Shown: one piece after another, positions 25,545 through 34,121 of the stretch
How the letters are laid out: each line of letters begins with the position of its first letter
Numbering within the stretch: position 1 is the first letter of the stretch
Source: Bacteroidia bacterium
GTDB lineage: Bacteria > Bacteroidota > Bacteroidia > B-17B0 > Aurantibacillaceae
Assembly: GCA_020846335.1 (NCBI GenBank)
Contig: JADLED010000296.1
Coordinates: forward strand, 1-34,543
Reading direction: 5' to 3'
DNA: 34,543 bases
Program-made: the position numbers and the translations under genes
The notes under the pieces: model-generated
The model's database searches: none
Told to the model about the DNA's origin: nothing
What the model saw: the letters and a program-made list of their open reading frames with translations, nothing else

Positions 25545-26747
25545 TTAAATTCCCAATTCAACCTGAAAAACAGCACCAAAATTTTTATTCAGATCAAGCT
25601 GTTTTGATAGGTTTCTTTCGCGGTTATAGAGCAGGTTAAACTGTGCTTTTACTTTGTGTTTGTTGAGGTATTTGGTAACGCCAACAGCAAATTGCTCGGC
25701 CTGATTAAACGATTTAAGCACGTCGTGATGAGGGCTAACCAGACTGTAACGCATTGCCAATTCCCACATATTTTTGGTACAATAGCTTAATTGATTATTG
25801 ATACCATCACCGGTAGTAATAAGACGGGTAACTTTGTCTGTTCCTACAATGTAAGGATTATCAGCATCTCTGCGGATGTATTCACTTGCAAAGCAAATTC
25901 CTTTGTATTTAAACATAAAATCAGCTAAGTAAACGTTAAATGATTTGGCGCCCATTAAGTCTTTACCGAGTTGGCCTGCTGTTCTTACCGCCATGTCGTT
26001 TAACATGTATCCTCCTGCAATACTTATTTTTGGCTTTTCTTCTCGCGCAACATCTCCTTCAAAGTAATCCCCTCCATCGGTAAAGGCTCCTAAAGGCAAT
26101 ATCTCCAGTCTGGTAGTATAGGCCAGTCCATAGTTACTTTGGTTTGAGTTTCTGCCTTCGCCTGAAGTTATTGCTGCTTTGAATAACATGTGTGAGTGTT
26201 CCTTTTTACCAATGGTGTACGTTGAAAAAACTCCAAAATCCCTGTCCGTTGTAAAATTGGCATTAACAATAGAACGATCATAAAACTGAAGAGCCCCGGA
26301 AGAGTTAACCCTTTGACGGTTACCAGGCAATTTGCCCTGACCAAAACCCAATTGCCAGCTATGATTTACTTTGTAAAAAATCATGGCATCGCGAACCACA
26401 TTAGGGCTCACGTTTTGTGAGGTTGCATCGGCAACACTCCAGTCCATATCTCCTCTTGAAAAAGAGAGTTGTAAATAATAGGTTAACTTTGGGTTAACAA
26501 CATGGCCTGTAAAACTAAGTCGGCAACGACGTACCCTTGCATCATATGTTGATGGTGAAAAATCTTCGTCACTTACTGTATTAACCAAGGCTCTGTTTTG
26601 CATTCTAAACCTTATGTTCATGGAGTAGGAACTGTCTGGTGTTGCAAATCCCAAGCCGCTTTTGTAATTAAAATAAGGCGTTTTGTTTTGAGCACCTGAA
26701 AATATACATAACAGTAATAAGGTGCTTGAAATAGTAAATTTTTTCAT
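25545..26747 (-). CDS. Phosphate-selective-type outer membrane porin (OprP/OprO-like)
   Basis: A 400-residue outer-membrane barrel with a signal peptide (1 to about 19, ending SGAQ). The mature chain shows alternating aromatic beta strands and the features of the porin O/P family: SMNIRFRMQNRALV near 42-55, RRCRLSFTGHVVNPKLTYYLQLSFSRGD-like block near 75-102, and GKLPGNRQR near 143. It ends on a hydrophobic strand (AVFQVELGI). The frame starts at a TTG one codon upstream, but the ATG at 26747 is a better start. Its position just before the PiT gene supports phosphate as the substrate, although porin O/P members in Bacteroidota vary in substrate. Confidence 0.88.
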   Translation of the reverse strand: MKKFTISSTLLLLCIFSGAQNKTPYFNYKSGLGFATPDSSYSMNIRFRMQNRALVNTVSDEDFSPSTYDARVRRCRLSFTGHVVNPKLTYYLQLSFSRGDMDWSVADATSQNVSPNVVRDAMIFYKVNHSWQLGFGQGKLPGNRQRVNSSGALQFYDRSIVNANFTTDRDFGVFSTYTIGKKEHSHMLFKAAITSGEGRNSNQSNYGLAYTTRLEILPLGAFTDGGDYFEGDVAREEKPKISIAGGYMLNDMAVRTAGQLGKDLMGAKSFNVYLADFMFKYKGICFASEYIRRDADNPYIVGTDKVTRLITTGDGINNQLSYCTKNMWELAMRYSLVSPHHDVLKSFNQAEQFAVGVTKYLNKHKVKAQFNLLYNRERNLSKQLDLNKNFGAVFQVELGI

Positions 26748-26834
26748 CAAATTTTAAATTATTTGAATGCAAAGTAATGCTTACTAAGTTCATTTAATTT
26801 AATGCTAATGTTAAGGAATTGTTAAGTAGTAAAT

Positions 26835-26868
26835 AAAAAAGCCGATGGTTTCCACTTCCATCGGCTTT
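26835..26868 (-). terminator. Intrinsic terminator of the OmpA-type gene
   Basis: AAAGCCGATGG and CCATCGGCTTT form an 11-bp stem with a 9-nt loop and are followed on the minus strand by TTTTTTATTT. It lies 19 nt after the stop codon and separates this gene from the porin-PiT pair. Confidence 0.9.
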
Positions 26869-26886
26869 CAAATTCTTTAAAAAGGC

Positions 26887-27891
26887 TTAATTATTCCCCA
26901 GCACTTTTAGTAGTTCGTCGAGTTTTGGAGTTAGAATTAACTCTGTGCGGCGGTTCTTTTTGCGTGCCTCTGGCGTTTTTGAATTATCCAGGGGAAAATA
27001 CTCACCGCGTCCGGCAGCCACAATGCGTGAGGCATCTATTTTCGCGCTGCCAAGCATAATTTTAGTAACCGAAGTGGCGCGCATTACGCTCAAATCCCAG
27101 TTGTCTTTTATATCGCCATTGCCTTTCATAGGCACATCGTCGGTATGTCCTTCCACCATCACATTAATGTCGGGGTTTTGTTCCAATACCTTTGCCACAT
27201 TTTTGAGGGCGTCCACTCCTTTAGGTTCCACGCCTGTTTTGCCACTTGCAAACAAAAGGTTTTCGTCCATACTAATGTAAACCTTTCCGTTTTTTTGAGT
27301 TATTGTTAAACCCTTGCCTTCAAATCCTGTTAAGGCATCGCTCAGTTTTTTTCGTAAGTCAGCCACAGCCTGATCTTTCTTTTTAAGTATGTCTTCCAGC
27401 TCATTTACGCGGGCCTCGCGTTTTTTGAGTTCGGTACCCAAATCATCCAGACTTGCTTTTTGTTTGTTAAGTTGTGCCTCCAGTGCTTTTAATTCGTCCT
27501 GCTTTTTCAGCAATTCTTCCTGAGTCATTTGCAAATTGCTGCTGAGTTTGGCGTTGTCTTTTTCGGCACCGTTGAGCAAACGGGTGTAACGGTCCATCAA
27601 TTGTTCGTTAACGGCATTCAGCTTGTCGTATTTCGCATTCATGTTGCGAAGGTTGCTGCCAATTATGGTGGTATCGCGGCGAAGGCCATCGAGGTATTTT
27701 TGATCTTTGGCTAATTGTTCGCGTTGCTCGGCCAATTTGGCGTCGCATTCCTGAGATGTTTTTTTAATGGTGGCCAGTTCGCTTTCGCAAGTGCTTAGTT
27801 TTGCCTTTGCCTCATCTAATTTTAACTGAGGCACGCAGGAGGCCATTAAAAGTAGGCCACATGCCAGGGCCACATTGCTTAGTTTTATCAT
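26887..27891 (-). CDS. OmpA-family peptidoglycan-binding lipoprotein with long coiled coil
   Basis: A 334-residue lipoprotein: signal ending MASC, so Cys19 would be lipidated. Residues about 24-190 form a continuous coiled coil rich in Lys, Glu and Leu heptads. The C-terminal domain (about 200-325) is OmpA-like: LLFASGKTGVEPKG, the diaminopimelate-binding loop VEGHTDDVPM, and the conserved RKKNRRTELIL. It likely spans from the outer membrane to peptidoglycan, holding the two together. In domain order it resembles the coiled-coil OmpA proteins common in Bacteroidota; it is not MotB, which would have a transmembrane helix instead of a lipobox. It has its own terminator, but no promoter could be recognised. 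Confidence 0.93.
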   Translation of the reverse strand: MIKLSNVALACGLLLMASCVPQLKLDEAKAKLSTCESELATIKKTSQECDAKLAEQREQLAKDQKYLDGLRRDTTIIGSNLRNMNAKYDKLNAVNEQLMDRYTRLLNGAEKDNAKLSSNLQMTQEELLKKQDELKALEAQLNKQKASLDDLGTELKKREARVNELEDILKKKDQAVADLRKKLSDALTGFEGKGLTITQKNGKVYISMDENLLFASGKTGVEPKGVDALKNVAKVLEQNPDINVMVEGHTDDVPMKGNGDIKDNWDLSVMRATSVTKIMLGSAKIDASRIVAAGRGEYFPLDNSKTPEARKKNRRTELILTPKLDELLKVLGNN

Positions 27892-27985
27892 GCTTTAAAT
27901 TTAGGAAAATGAAGGGGTGCGTGGCCTTGGGCTGAAACTGTTTATTAACAGGGAAATTAACTGCCATTTATCACATTTTTAAGCG

Positions 27986-28014
27986 TTGTTCCAATACAAT
28001 ATTGAGTAATTTTG
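27986..28014 (+). promoter_or_regulatory. Promoter of the thioredoxin-fold gene
   Basis: TTG (27986-27988) and TAATTTTG (28007-28014) are separated by 18 nt. Transcription would start near 28020. This decides the gene start: the upstream TTG codon at 28002 lies within the promoter, so the ATG at 28032 must be used. Confidence 0.65.
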
Positions 28015-28031
28015 AACAGAAATTTTATCTC

Positions 28032-28628
28032 ATGAACACCTCCTCCTATCTTCAGCAAGCGCTCAATTATTCGGAATACAAACAGTTAATACAAACCTTG
28101 TTTGCTCAGGGTAAAACCACAGGCCATAATCAAAGTGCGGAGTTGATTGACTACGCCAAACTTAACATACAGCGCATGATGCGTGTTGAAAAAACAACCC
28201 AAATTGGCGATTCCTTAAAAGCAACACTCAATAAAATAAAAGGCAATTATATTTGGCTGGTAATAACCGAAGGCTGGTGCGGCGACGCGGCACAAAACCT
28301 GCCAGCATTTGAGCTCATTGAAAAAGTTTGTCCAAAAATTGAACTAAAACTCATTTTAAGAGACGATAACCCTGAACTGATAGACCGGTATTTAACCAAC
28401 GGCAGCCGCTCGATACCCAAACTGATTTGTTTTGAAAAGGAAACCTTAACCGAGTTGTTTGTTTGGGGACCACGGCCACAAGCTCTGCAAAACAAGGTAG
28501 TTGAACTGGTTAAAGAAAACATGCCTAAAGAAGAAAGGGGCTTGTTTATTCAAAAGTGGTACAATGCTGATAAATCGGCAAGTCTGCAACACGAAATGCA
28601 TGACCTCATTGAAAAATTTATGTTTTAG
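28032..28628 (+). CDS. Thioredoxin-fold protein with a single active-site cysteine
   Basis: A 198-residue cytoplasmic protein with no signal peptide. An N-terminal helical region (about 1-65) precedes a thioredoxin fold: strand YIWLVITEGWCGD with Cys83, strand IELKLILRDDNPEL, and the cis-proline loop SIPKLICF with Pro129. Thioredoxins have CxxC here; this protein has CGDA, so it lacks the resolving cysteine. Single-cysteine WCGD proteins are a recurring Bacteroidota group annotated simply as thioredoxin family, with no established substrate. It could be a monothiol oxidoreductase or a non-catalytic fold. The ATG at 28032 is used instead of the TTG at 28002 because of the promoter placed there. 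Confidence 0.88.
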   Translation: MNTSSYLQQALNYSEYKQLIQTLFAQGKTTGHNQSAELIDYAKLNIQRMMRVEKTTQIGDSLKATLNKIKGNYIWLVITEGWCGDAAQNLPAFELIEKVCPKIELKLILRDDNPELIDRYLTNGSRSIPKLICFEKETLTELFVWGPRPQALQNKVVELVKENMPKEERGLFIQKWYNADKSASLQHEMHDLIEKFMF

Positions 28629-28634
28629 TTTCAT

Positions 28635-28663
28635 TTTGTTTCAGTCAAATTGTTGTATTTTAG
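28635..28663 (+). promoter_or_regulatory. Possible promoter of the T9SS cargo gene
   Basis: TTTG (28635-28638) and TATTTTAG (28656-28663) are 17 nt apart. The -7 half differs from TAnnTTTG at one base. It would give a leader of about 30 nt before the ATG at 28702. Confidence 0.35.
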
Positions 28664-28701
28664 AGCTTTCTCTTTCCCGCCCTTACAACTAATTTACTGC
28701 A

Positions 28702-31700
28702 ATGAAAAAACATTTACTTTATGCCTTATTGCTTTTATCATCCTCATTGGCTATTGCTCAATCGTGGGTCGAAAAAATGCAAAACCCTAACGGAAATTTC
28801 TATGAAGCTCAGGCCGACTTTGAAAATTACTGGTTAACACACGACCGCACCGAAAAGGGAAAGGGATACAAAGCCTTTAAACGTTGGGAATATTTTGTGG
28901 AGCACAGGGTTTATCCATCGGGCAACCTGGCACTTTTAAATTTAACCGCACCCAACTTCGAAAGCTTTTTAAAAGATTACCAATCCAAAAACAGTGGTCC
29001 CGGCAAAACCATTGGCGGTGGAAATAACCTGATTGCTTCTGCTACCTGGACACCTATTGGGCCAATGGGAGCAATTAGTGGCAATGCGGGTGGACAATTA
29101 TTAAAATCGGGCCGACTTAATTTTGTTACAGTAAACCCTGTTAACCCCAACGATTTGTGGGTAGGCGCACCATCAGGTGGATTGTGGCACTCTGCCAATG
29201 GTGGTTCTACCTGGAGCACCAATACCGATAATCTCTCCGTAATTGGCTGTAGCGATTTGGCCATTGACCCAACCAACACCCTGGTGATGTATTTGGCCAC
29301 AGGCGATGGAGATTCGGGCGACACCCGAAGCATTGGAGTTTTAAAAAGCACCAATGGTGGCGCTACCTGGAGTGCAACCGGATTATCCAATGTTGTTACC
29401 AGTTACCTTTTAATCCGGCGTTTAATTATCAACCCCAACAACACACAAATTATTCTCGCGGCCACTACCAGTGGCATTTACCGCAGCATTAACGGTGGTA
29501 CCAACTGGACATTGGTTTCCAATGTGAGCACCTACGATCTGGAATTTAAACCCAGTCATCCGAATGTGGTTTATGCCTCAGGCAACACTTTCAGAATGTC
29601 TTTAAACGGTGGTGTTACCTGGACTCAGATAAGCAATGGTATTCCCACTACCGGAGTTAATCGCATGGCCATTGCCGTAACACCTGCCGATACCAATTAT
29701 GTGTATGTACTTGCTTCAAGTAGCAGCAATAGTGGCTTTCAGGGGTTTTACCGCTCAACGGTGGGCGGCACCCTTTTTACACAAATGACCACTACAGTTA
29801 ATGTACTGGGTTGGTCGGCACTGGGTAACGACACAGGCGGACAGGGCTGGTACACGCTTTGTGTGGCCGCTTCGCCACTCGATAAAAACGAAGTGGTAAC
29901 CGGTGGGGTAAATGTTTGGCGCACTACTAATGGCGGCACTTCGTGGTCTATTTATGGCCACTGGACCGGTAATGTTGCGCCATTTACTCATGCTGATATT
30001 CACGATGTTGAATACGATGCTGCTGGCACCTTATACAATGCCAACGATGGAACCATTTATCGCCGATCGGGTGGCACCTGGTTGGAAATAAGCAGTGGCA
30101 TGAACATTTCTCAGATCTACCGAATTGGCATGTCGTCGACCACTGCGAATAAGTGGATTACCGGACATCAGGACAATGGTACGAGTATATGGACTGGCAC
30201 TACCTATTCAGCGGCATTGGGCGGAGATGGCATGGATTGTTTTATTGACCGCACCAGCGATATGAATGTATTCGGTGAATATCAAAACGGAGGTCTTCAG
30301 CGCTCGCTTAATGGTGGAGCTTCCTGGTCGGGTGTAACAACAGGTTTAACAGGCACATCGCCCTGGTTAACGGTTTGGAAACAAGACCCTCAAAGTGCCA
30401 ACATTATTTATGTTGGAAGGCAGAACTTATTCAAATCAACCAACCTTGCTTCCTCCTGGGGAACACTCACTCCTTTTACGGCCACCAATACCATTATAGA
30501 GTTTGCGATTGCGCCTTCCAATAATCAGATTATCTACGTTCTTAAAAGCACCGGTATTTTTAAAACCATTAATGCCGGCGTTACCTGGACCAATGTTACC
30601 GGTTCGGTGCCTGTGGGCTCAGCCACTCCAAAATACATTTGCATTGATCCGACAGACCCTAACAATGCCTGGGTGGTATTAAGTGGTTACTCAAGTGGCA
30701 ACAAGGTTTTTGTTACTACCAACGGTGGTGTTGGTTGGTTAAACTATACAGCCAATTTACCTAATATCCCTGCCAATTGTGTTGTTTACCAACCCGGCAG
30801 CAACGATAGGATTTATGTGGGCATGGACGTGGGTATTTATTACCGCGACAACAGCCTCTCTAACTGGGTGCTTTATAACACCAATCTTCCCAATGTTCCG
30901 GTTTCTGAATTAGAAATTTCTCCGGCCAGTCCTACCTTATTGCACGCGGCCACCTATGGGCGTGGTGTGTGGGTGGCCAGCCTTTATGTACCGGGAGCAC
31001 CGCCTGTGAGCAGCTTTTCGGTTACCAGCAATTTATCCTGCGTGGGTTCGGTGATTACGTTCTCTGATTTATCCACCAGTACGCCTACTGCCTGGCTCTG
31101 GAGCGTGAATCCTTCGGCGGGTGTGGCCATCAATTCTTCCACCATACAAAATCCAAGCATCACATTTCCCGGGGCCGGCAATTACACGGTATCGCTTCAA
31201 AGCAATAATTCGTATGGAACAGGTAGCACCTACACACAAGTGGTAACAATTCTTGGGCCTCCGGTTATAAGCATTAGCGCCAGTTCGCAAAGTGTTTGTC
31301 CTGGCTCGGTGGTTGGTTATACGGCCAGTGGTGCAGGAAGTTACACCTGGAGTGGCGGTGGTGGAACCAATGCCATTAGCAGTTTCACGCCCCTATCTTC
31401 AACAGTTTATACCGTTACCGGAAAAACATCGGGATGCACAAATACAAAAACCGTTTCGGTAACCCTTTATGCGCTGCCAAGTGTTTCGGTAAGTGGAAGC
31501 CAGAGTACCTGTGCCGGAAATTCTAACCTGTTGGTGGCCTCTGGAGCCAATTCTTATACCTGGAGCAACGGACAAACCTTTTCTTTTGTGAATGTGAGCC
31601 CAAGTGTGACTACCGTTTACACAATTGCTGCTGTTGGAAACAATACCTGTTTGGTTTTTAAAACTTTTACATTGACTGTTATTCCATTGCCGCAAATAAA

Positions 31701-32193
31701 CATTAGCAGTGCCGACACTATTATCTGCCTTAATGAGGCTTCTGTATTAAACGCAACCGGCGCAGTTAATTACACCTGGTTGCCAGGTAATACCAATGGC
31801 AGCGCGGCCAGCTACACGCCTGTTTCAACAAGCAATTACACCTGCATTGGTGTGGATGCCGATGGGTGCGAAAATTCTGCGGCATTTACCGTTATTGTGG
31901 AACGTTGCGAGGGCATTGAGCAGATTTTGCAGTTGGGTTCATTTGGCTTTAATGTTTTTCCGAATCCGGTAAAGAATAAGTTAACCATACGCGCAACTAA
32001 ACCATTAAGCGAAAACCTAATTCTGGAAATCACGGATGTGGCAGGAAAACTAATTTTAAAACAAAGCCTGCGCTACTCCGGCTCCGAGCAATCTGCCGAT
32101 ATTTCGCTGACGGGTTTTGCCCCGGGAACCTATTATTTAACTTTGACAAAAGGTTCTGAAAAAGGTAAGGCCATTAAAATAATTAAAGAATAG
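28702..32193 (+). CDS. Large T9SS-secreted protein with BNR/sortilin-like propeller, PKD and Ig-like modules
   Basis: A 1163-residue surface or secreted protein. Order: signal peptide (1-20, ending IAQ); an N-terminal helical region (about 21-105); a beta-propeller region (about 112-760) with at least eight NGGxxW units, for example at 166, 218, 264 and 302, like BNR or VPS10/sortilin repeats; a PKD-like domain (about 770-850, FSDLSTSTPTAWLW); three Ig-like modules (about 855-1065), each with a cysteine pair and a YTW core; and a C-terminal type A sorting tail (1083-1163) opening with VFPNPVKNKLTI and ending in a KIIKE-type basic end. The tail targets it to the type IX secretion system, which cleaves it on export. 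Bacteroidota proteins of this layout are often adhesins or hydrolases; no catalytic residues are recognised here. Confidence 0.93.
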   Translation: MKKHLLYALLLLSSSLAIAQSWVEKMQNPNGNFYEAQADFENYWLTHDRTEKGKGYKAFKRWEYFVEHRVYPSGNLALLNLTAPNFESFLKDYQSKNSGPGKTIGGGNNLIASATWTPIGPMGAISGNAGGQLLKSGRLNFVTVNPVNPNDLWVGAPSGGLWHSANGGSTWSTNTDNLSVIGCSDLAIDPTNTLVMYLATGDGDSGDTRSIGVLKSTNGGATWSATGLSNVVTSYLLIRRLIINPNNTQIILAATTSGIYRSINGGTNWTLVSNVSTYDLEFKPSHPNVVYASGNTFRMSLNGGVTWTQISNGIPTTGVNRMAIAVTPADTNYVYVLASSSSNSGFQGFYRSTVGGTLFTQMTTTVNVLGWSALGNDTGGQGWYTLCVAASPLDKNEVVTGGVNVWRTTNGGTSWSIYGHWTGNVAPFTHADIHDVEYDAAGTLYNANDGTIYRRSGGTWLEISSGMNISQIYRIGMSSTTANKWITGHQDNGTSIWTGTTYSAALGGDGMDCFIDRTSDMNVFGEYQNGGLQRSLNGGASWSGVTTGLTGTSPWLTVWKQDPQSANIIYVGRQNLFKSTNLASSWGTLTPFTATNTIIEFAIAPSNNQIIYVLKSTGIFKTINAGVTWTNVTGSVPVGSATPKYICIDPTDPNNAWVVLSGYSSGNKVFVTTNGGVGWLNYTANLPNIPANCVVYQPGSNDRIYVGMDVGIYYRDNSLSNWVLYNTNLPNVPVSELEISPASPTLLHAATYGRGVWVASLYVPGAPPVSSFSVTSNLSCVGSVITFSDLSTSTPTAWLWSVNPSAGVAINSSTIQNPSITFPGAGNYTVSLQSNNSYGTGSTYTQVVTILGPPVISISASSQSVCPGSVVGYTASGAGSYTWSGGGGTNAISSFTPLSSTVYTVTGKTSGCTNTKTVSVTLYALPSVSVSGSQSTCAGNSNLLVASGANSYTWSNGQTFSFVNVSPSVTTVYTIAAVGNNTCLVFKTFTLTVIPLPQINISSADTIICLNEASVLNATGAVNYTWLPGNTNGSAASYTPVSTSNYTCIGVDADGCENSAAFTVIVERCEGIEQILQLGSFGFNVFPNPVKNKLTIRATKPLSENLILEITDVAGKLILKQSLRYSGSEQSADISLTGFAPGTYYLTLTKGSEKGKAIKIIKE

Positions 32194-32194
32194 C

Positions 32195-32989
32195 TTAAAG
32201 CGAACGGTGGCAGGCCCGGTGTGCCTCGCGAAGTTTAAAATTAAGCGTAACGCCATAATAAAAATACCAGTCTTTGGTGCTTGGATTGCCCCGCATGCTG
32301 CCCGGAGTTGCAGCCCCGTTCAATGATCGGTTGGTAAATCCTTTAGAATCGCCGGCAGTAACCGGATAACTGCCACTTACATCGTCGAGGTAATCGGTAA
32401 AGGTTCGGCGTGGCCCCCATTCAAAACTAATACCTGTGCGTTTTCCGGAATTTAATTTAAAGCCAACACCAAATGGAATACTCATTTGAATTTTGGCATA
32501 ACTACTTGTTTGTCCCTCAGTTTTAAAATTTCGTAGTGGTTCCGGGCCGTTTCCCCTGTCGCTTTTTGGGTTGAACAAAAAGGCTCCTACTCCTGCAAAA
32601 ACGTACATGGTAAATTTATGTTTATCGTTACCAATTCGGTAATCCACAAAATTAAATTCGGCAACGGCATTGGCTTCGTAAAGGTTTGACACAAAATTGA
32701 GGTTTCTTTCCAACTGATCGGCCTCCTGGCTGTTGGCATCGTTGCCCATTATTTTGCCATAATTTACCCCTAATCTAAAAGCATAACGGTAATGCGGGCT
32801 ATAGCGAAAAAATACACCTCCGGCCGGTTTGGTATTAGAAAAATGACCGCGTGGATTAATATCGCCAATGTAATAGGAACCGCCAGCAAAAAAGCCCAGT
32901 TCGCGCTGCACAAAATTGCGTTTACGCGACTGAGCCAACATGGTAAGTGTTCCCAGCAAAAAAAGATATAAAAAGGACTTTCTTAACAA
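32195..32989 (-). CDS. porG: PorG-like (DUF6089) outer membrane beta-barrel protein
   Basis: A 264-residue protein with a signal peptide (1 to about 20, ending LAQ). The mature part matches the DUF6089/PorG family in pattern: GFFAGGSYYIGDINPRGHF near 32-50, FRLGVNYGKIMGND, then the strongly conserved GVGAFLFNPKSDRG, TEGQ, IPFGVGFKL and FEWGPRRTFTDYLDDVSG. PorG is a periplasmic-facing outer-membrane component of the type IX secretion system; the neighbouring cargo gene fits. Paralogues exist, so identity as the T9SS part is likely but not proven. Its stop codon lies 1 nt from that of the cargo gene, in convergent orientation. Confidence 0.8.
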   Translation of the reverse strand: MLRKSFLYLFLLGTLTMLAQSRKRNFVQRELGFFAGGSYYIGDINPRGHFSNTKPAGGVFFRYSPHYRYAFRLGVNYGKIMGNDANSQEADQLERNLNFVSNLYEANAVAEFNFVDYRIGNDKHKFTMYVFAGVGAFLFNPKSDRGNGPEPLRNFKTEGQTSSYAKIQMSIPFGVGFKLNSGKRTGISFEWGPRRTFTDYLDDVSGSYPVTAGDSKGFTNRSLNGAATPGSMRGNPSTKDWYFYYGVTLNFKLREAHRACHRSL

Positions 32990-33267
32990 ATCAATTCTTA
33001 TAACGCAAATTACTGCTTTTTATTGTGTTAAACCCCTTTACCTCTTCCAAAACGCTCCGTTTCTTGCCACTTTTTTAAAAATATGGGCGCTCCAGCCAGT
33101 TTACTTTGGTCAATAAAAGGGCAATATTATACGAAAATCAATAAAATTTGGATATTATTTAGGCCATTTTTCGGTCGATTTGTTCAAATCAGATAATTTG
33201 AGCAATCAAAAATAATTTCCCTAATCAATGTAAAGAGTTTATTGTTTGTTTAGATTTGTGCTTCTGA
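32990..33267. other. Intergenic region between porG and murI
   Basis: This 278-bp AT-rich region between two divergent starts has no reading frame that looks coding. A TAnnTTTG match lies right before murI (33251). For porG the nearest candidate is TAATTTG on the minus strand near 33005-33015, one base short of the usual spacing. Nothing else was recognised. Confidence 0.5.
33251..33258 (+). promoter_or_regulatory. Candidate -7 element just upstream of murI
   Basis: TAGATTTG is an exact TAnnTTTG match, ending 9 nt before the murI TTG. The predicted start of transcription would be within a few nt of the start codon. No TTG was found at -33. Confidence 0.4.
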
Positions 33268-34101
33268 TTGTCTGAAAAAAATTCATACCGGCCTATAGGC
33301 ATTTTTGACAGCGGCTTTGGCGGCCTTACGGTGCTTAAAGAAATTGTGAAAGAACTGCCACAACACGATTTTTTGTATTTAGGCGATAACGCAAGGGCTC
33401 CTTATGGTTCGCGCAGCTACGAAACTGTTTACGAATACACCCTGCAATGTGTGACGCATTTGTTTAACATGGGCTGTAGTCTGGTGGTACTGGCCTGCAA
33501 CACGGCTTCGGCCAAGGCCTTAAGAACTATTCAGCAAAAAGATTTACCCATTATTGCACCTCAAAACCGTGTGCTTGGTGTTATACGCCCCACTACTGAA
33601 ATTATTGGCAATTACAGCAAAAGTGGCAAGGTGGGCGTGTTGGGTACGGCGGGCACGGTGAGTTCGGGTTCCTACCTTGTTGAAATTGAAAAGTTTTTTC
33701 CTGAATTAAAGGTGTATCAACAGGCCTGCCCTATGCTGGTGCCGTTGATAGAGAACAATGAATGTACTAATGCCGGCGCCGAATTTTTTATAAAAAAATA
33801 TGTGGATGGTTTGATGGCTCAGGAAAAAAACATTGATGCCATTATTTTAGGCTGCACGCATTATCCATTAATTGAGCAGCAAATTAAAAAATACCTTCCG
33901 GCTGGTATCACACTGTTGTCGCAGGGACCAATTATTGCAAAAGGGCTTAAAGATTATTTGCAGCGCCATCCCGAAATGGACAGTCGTTGCAGTAAAAACG
34001 GAAGCGTGAGCTTTTTTACCACCGACCAACCCGAAACGTTTGACAAAGCGGCTACGTTATTTTATGGCGGGCCGGTTCAATCCAAACAACTGGAATTATA
34101 A
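33268..34101 (+). CDS. murI: Glutamate racemase
   Basis: MurI makes D-glutamate from L-glutamate for peptidoglycan. The 277-residue protein has the N-terminal GIFDSGFGGLTVL block (Asp14 is the conserved acid), the first catalytic cysteine Cys77 in VVLACNTASA, and the second, Cys196, in LGCTHYPLI, the two bases that act on opposite faces of the substrate. The start is forced: a TGA stop in the same frame lies directly before the TTG at 33268, and there is no ATG or GTG between it and the first conserved residues. It stands alone, next to porG in the opposite orientation and convergent with the porP/sprF-like gene. Confidence 0.95.
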   Translation: MSEKNSYRPIGIFDSGFGGLTVLKEIVKELPQHDFLYLGDNARAPYGSRSYETVYEYTLQCVTHLFNMGCSLVVLACNTASAKALRTIQQKDLPIIAPQNRVLGVIRPTTEIIGNYSKSGKVGVLGTAGTVSSGSYLVEIEKFFPELKVYQQACPMLVPLIENNECTNAGAEFFIKKYVDGLMAQEKNIDAIILGCTHYPLIEQQIKKYLPAGITLLSQGPIIAKGLKDYLQRHPEMDSRCSKNGSVSFFTTDQPETFDKAATLFYGGPVQSKQLEL

Positions 34102-34121
34102 CTTTTACGTGTTTGCTTAGT

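Noticed and set aside
26887..27891. MotB-like flagellar or gliding stator, from the OmpA domain.
   Set aside because: A lipobox cysteine and a long coiled coil replace the membrane helix; no MotA-like gene is adjacent.
29185..30745. Repetitive GGTGG-type DNA in the cargo gene as a tandem DNA repeat or recombination site.
   Set aside because: The repetition follows the NGGxxW protein motif of a beta-propeller and diverges at the DNA level; it is a protein repeat.
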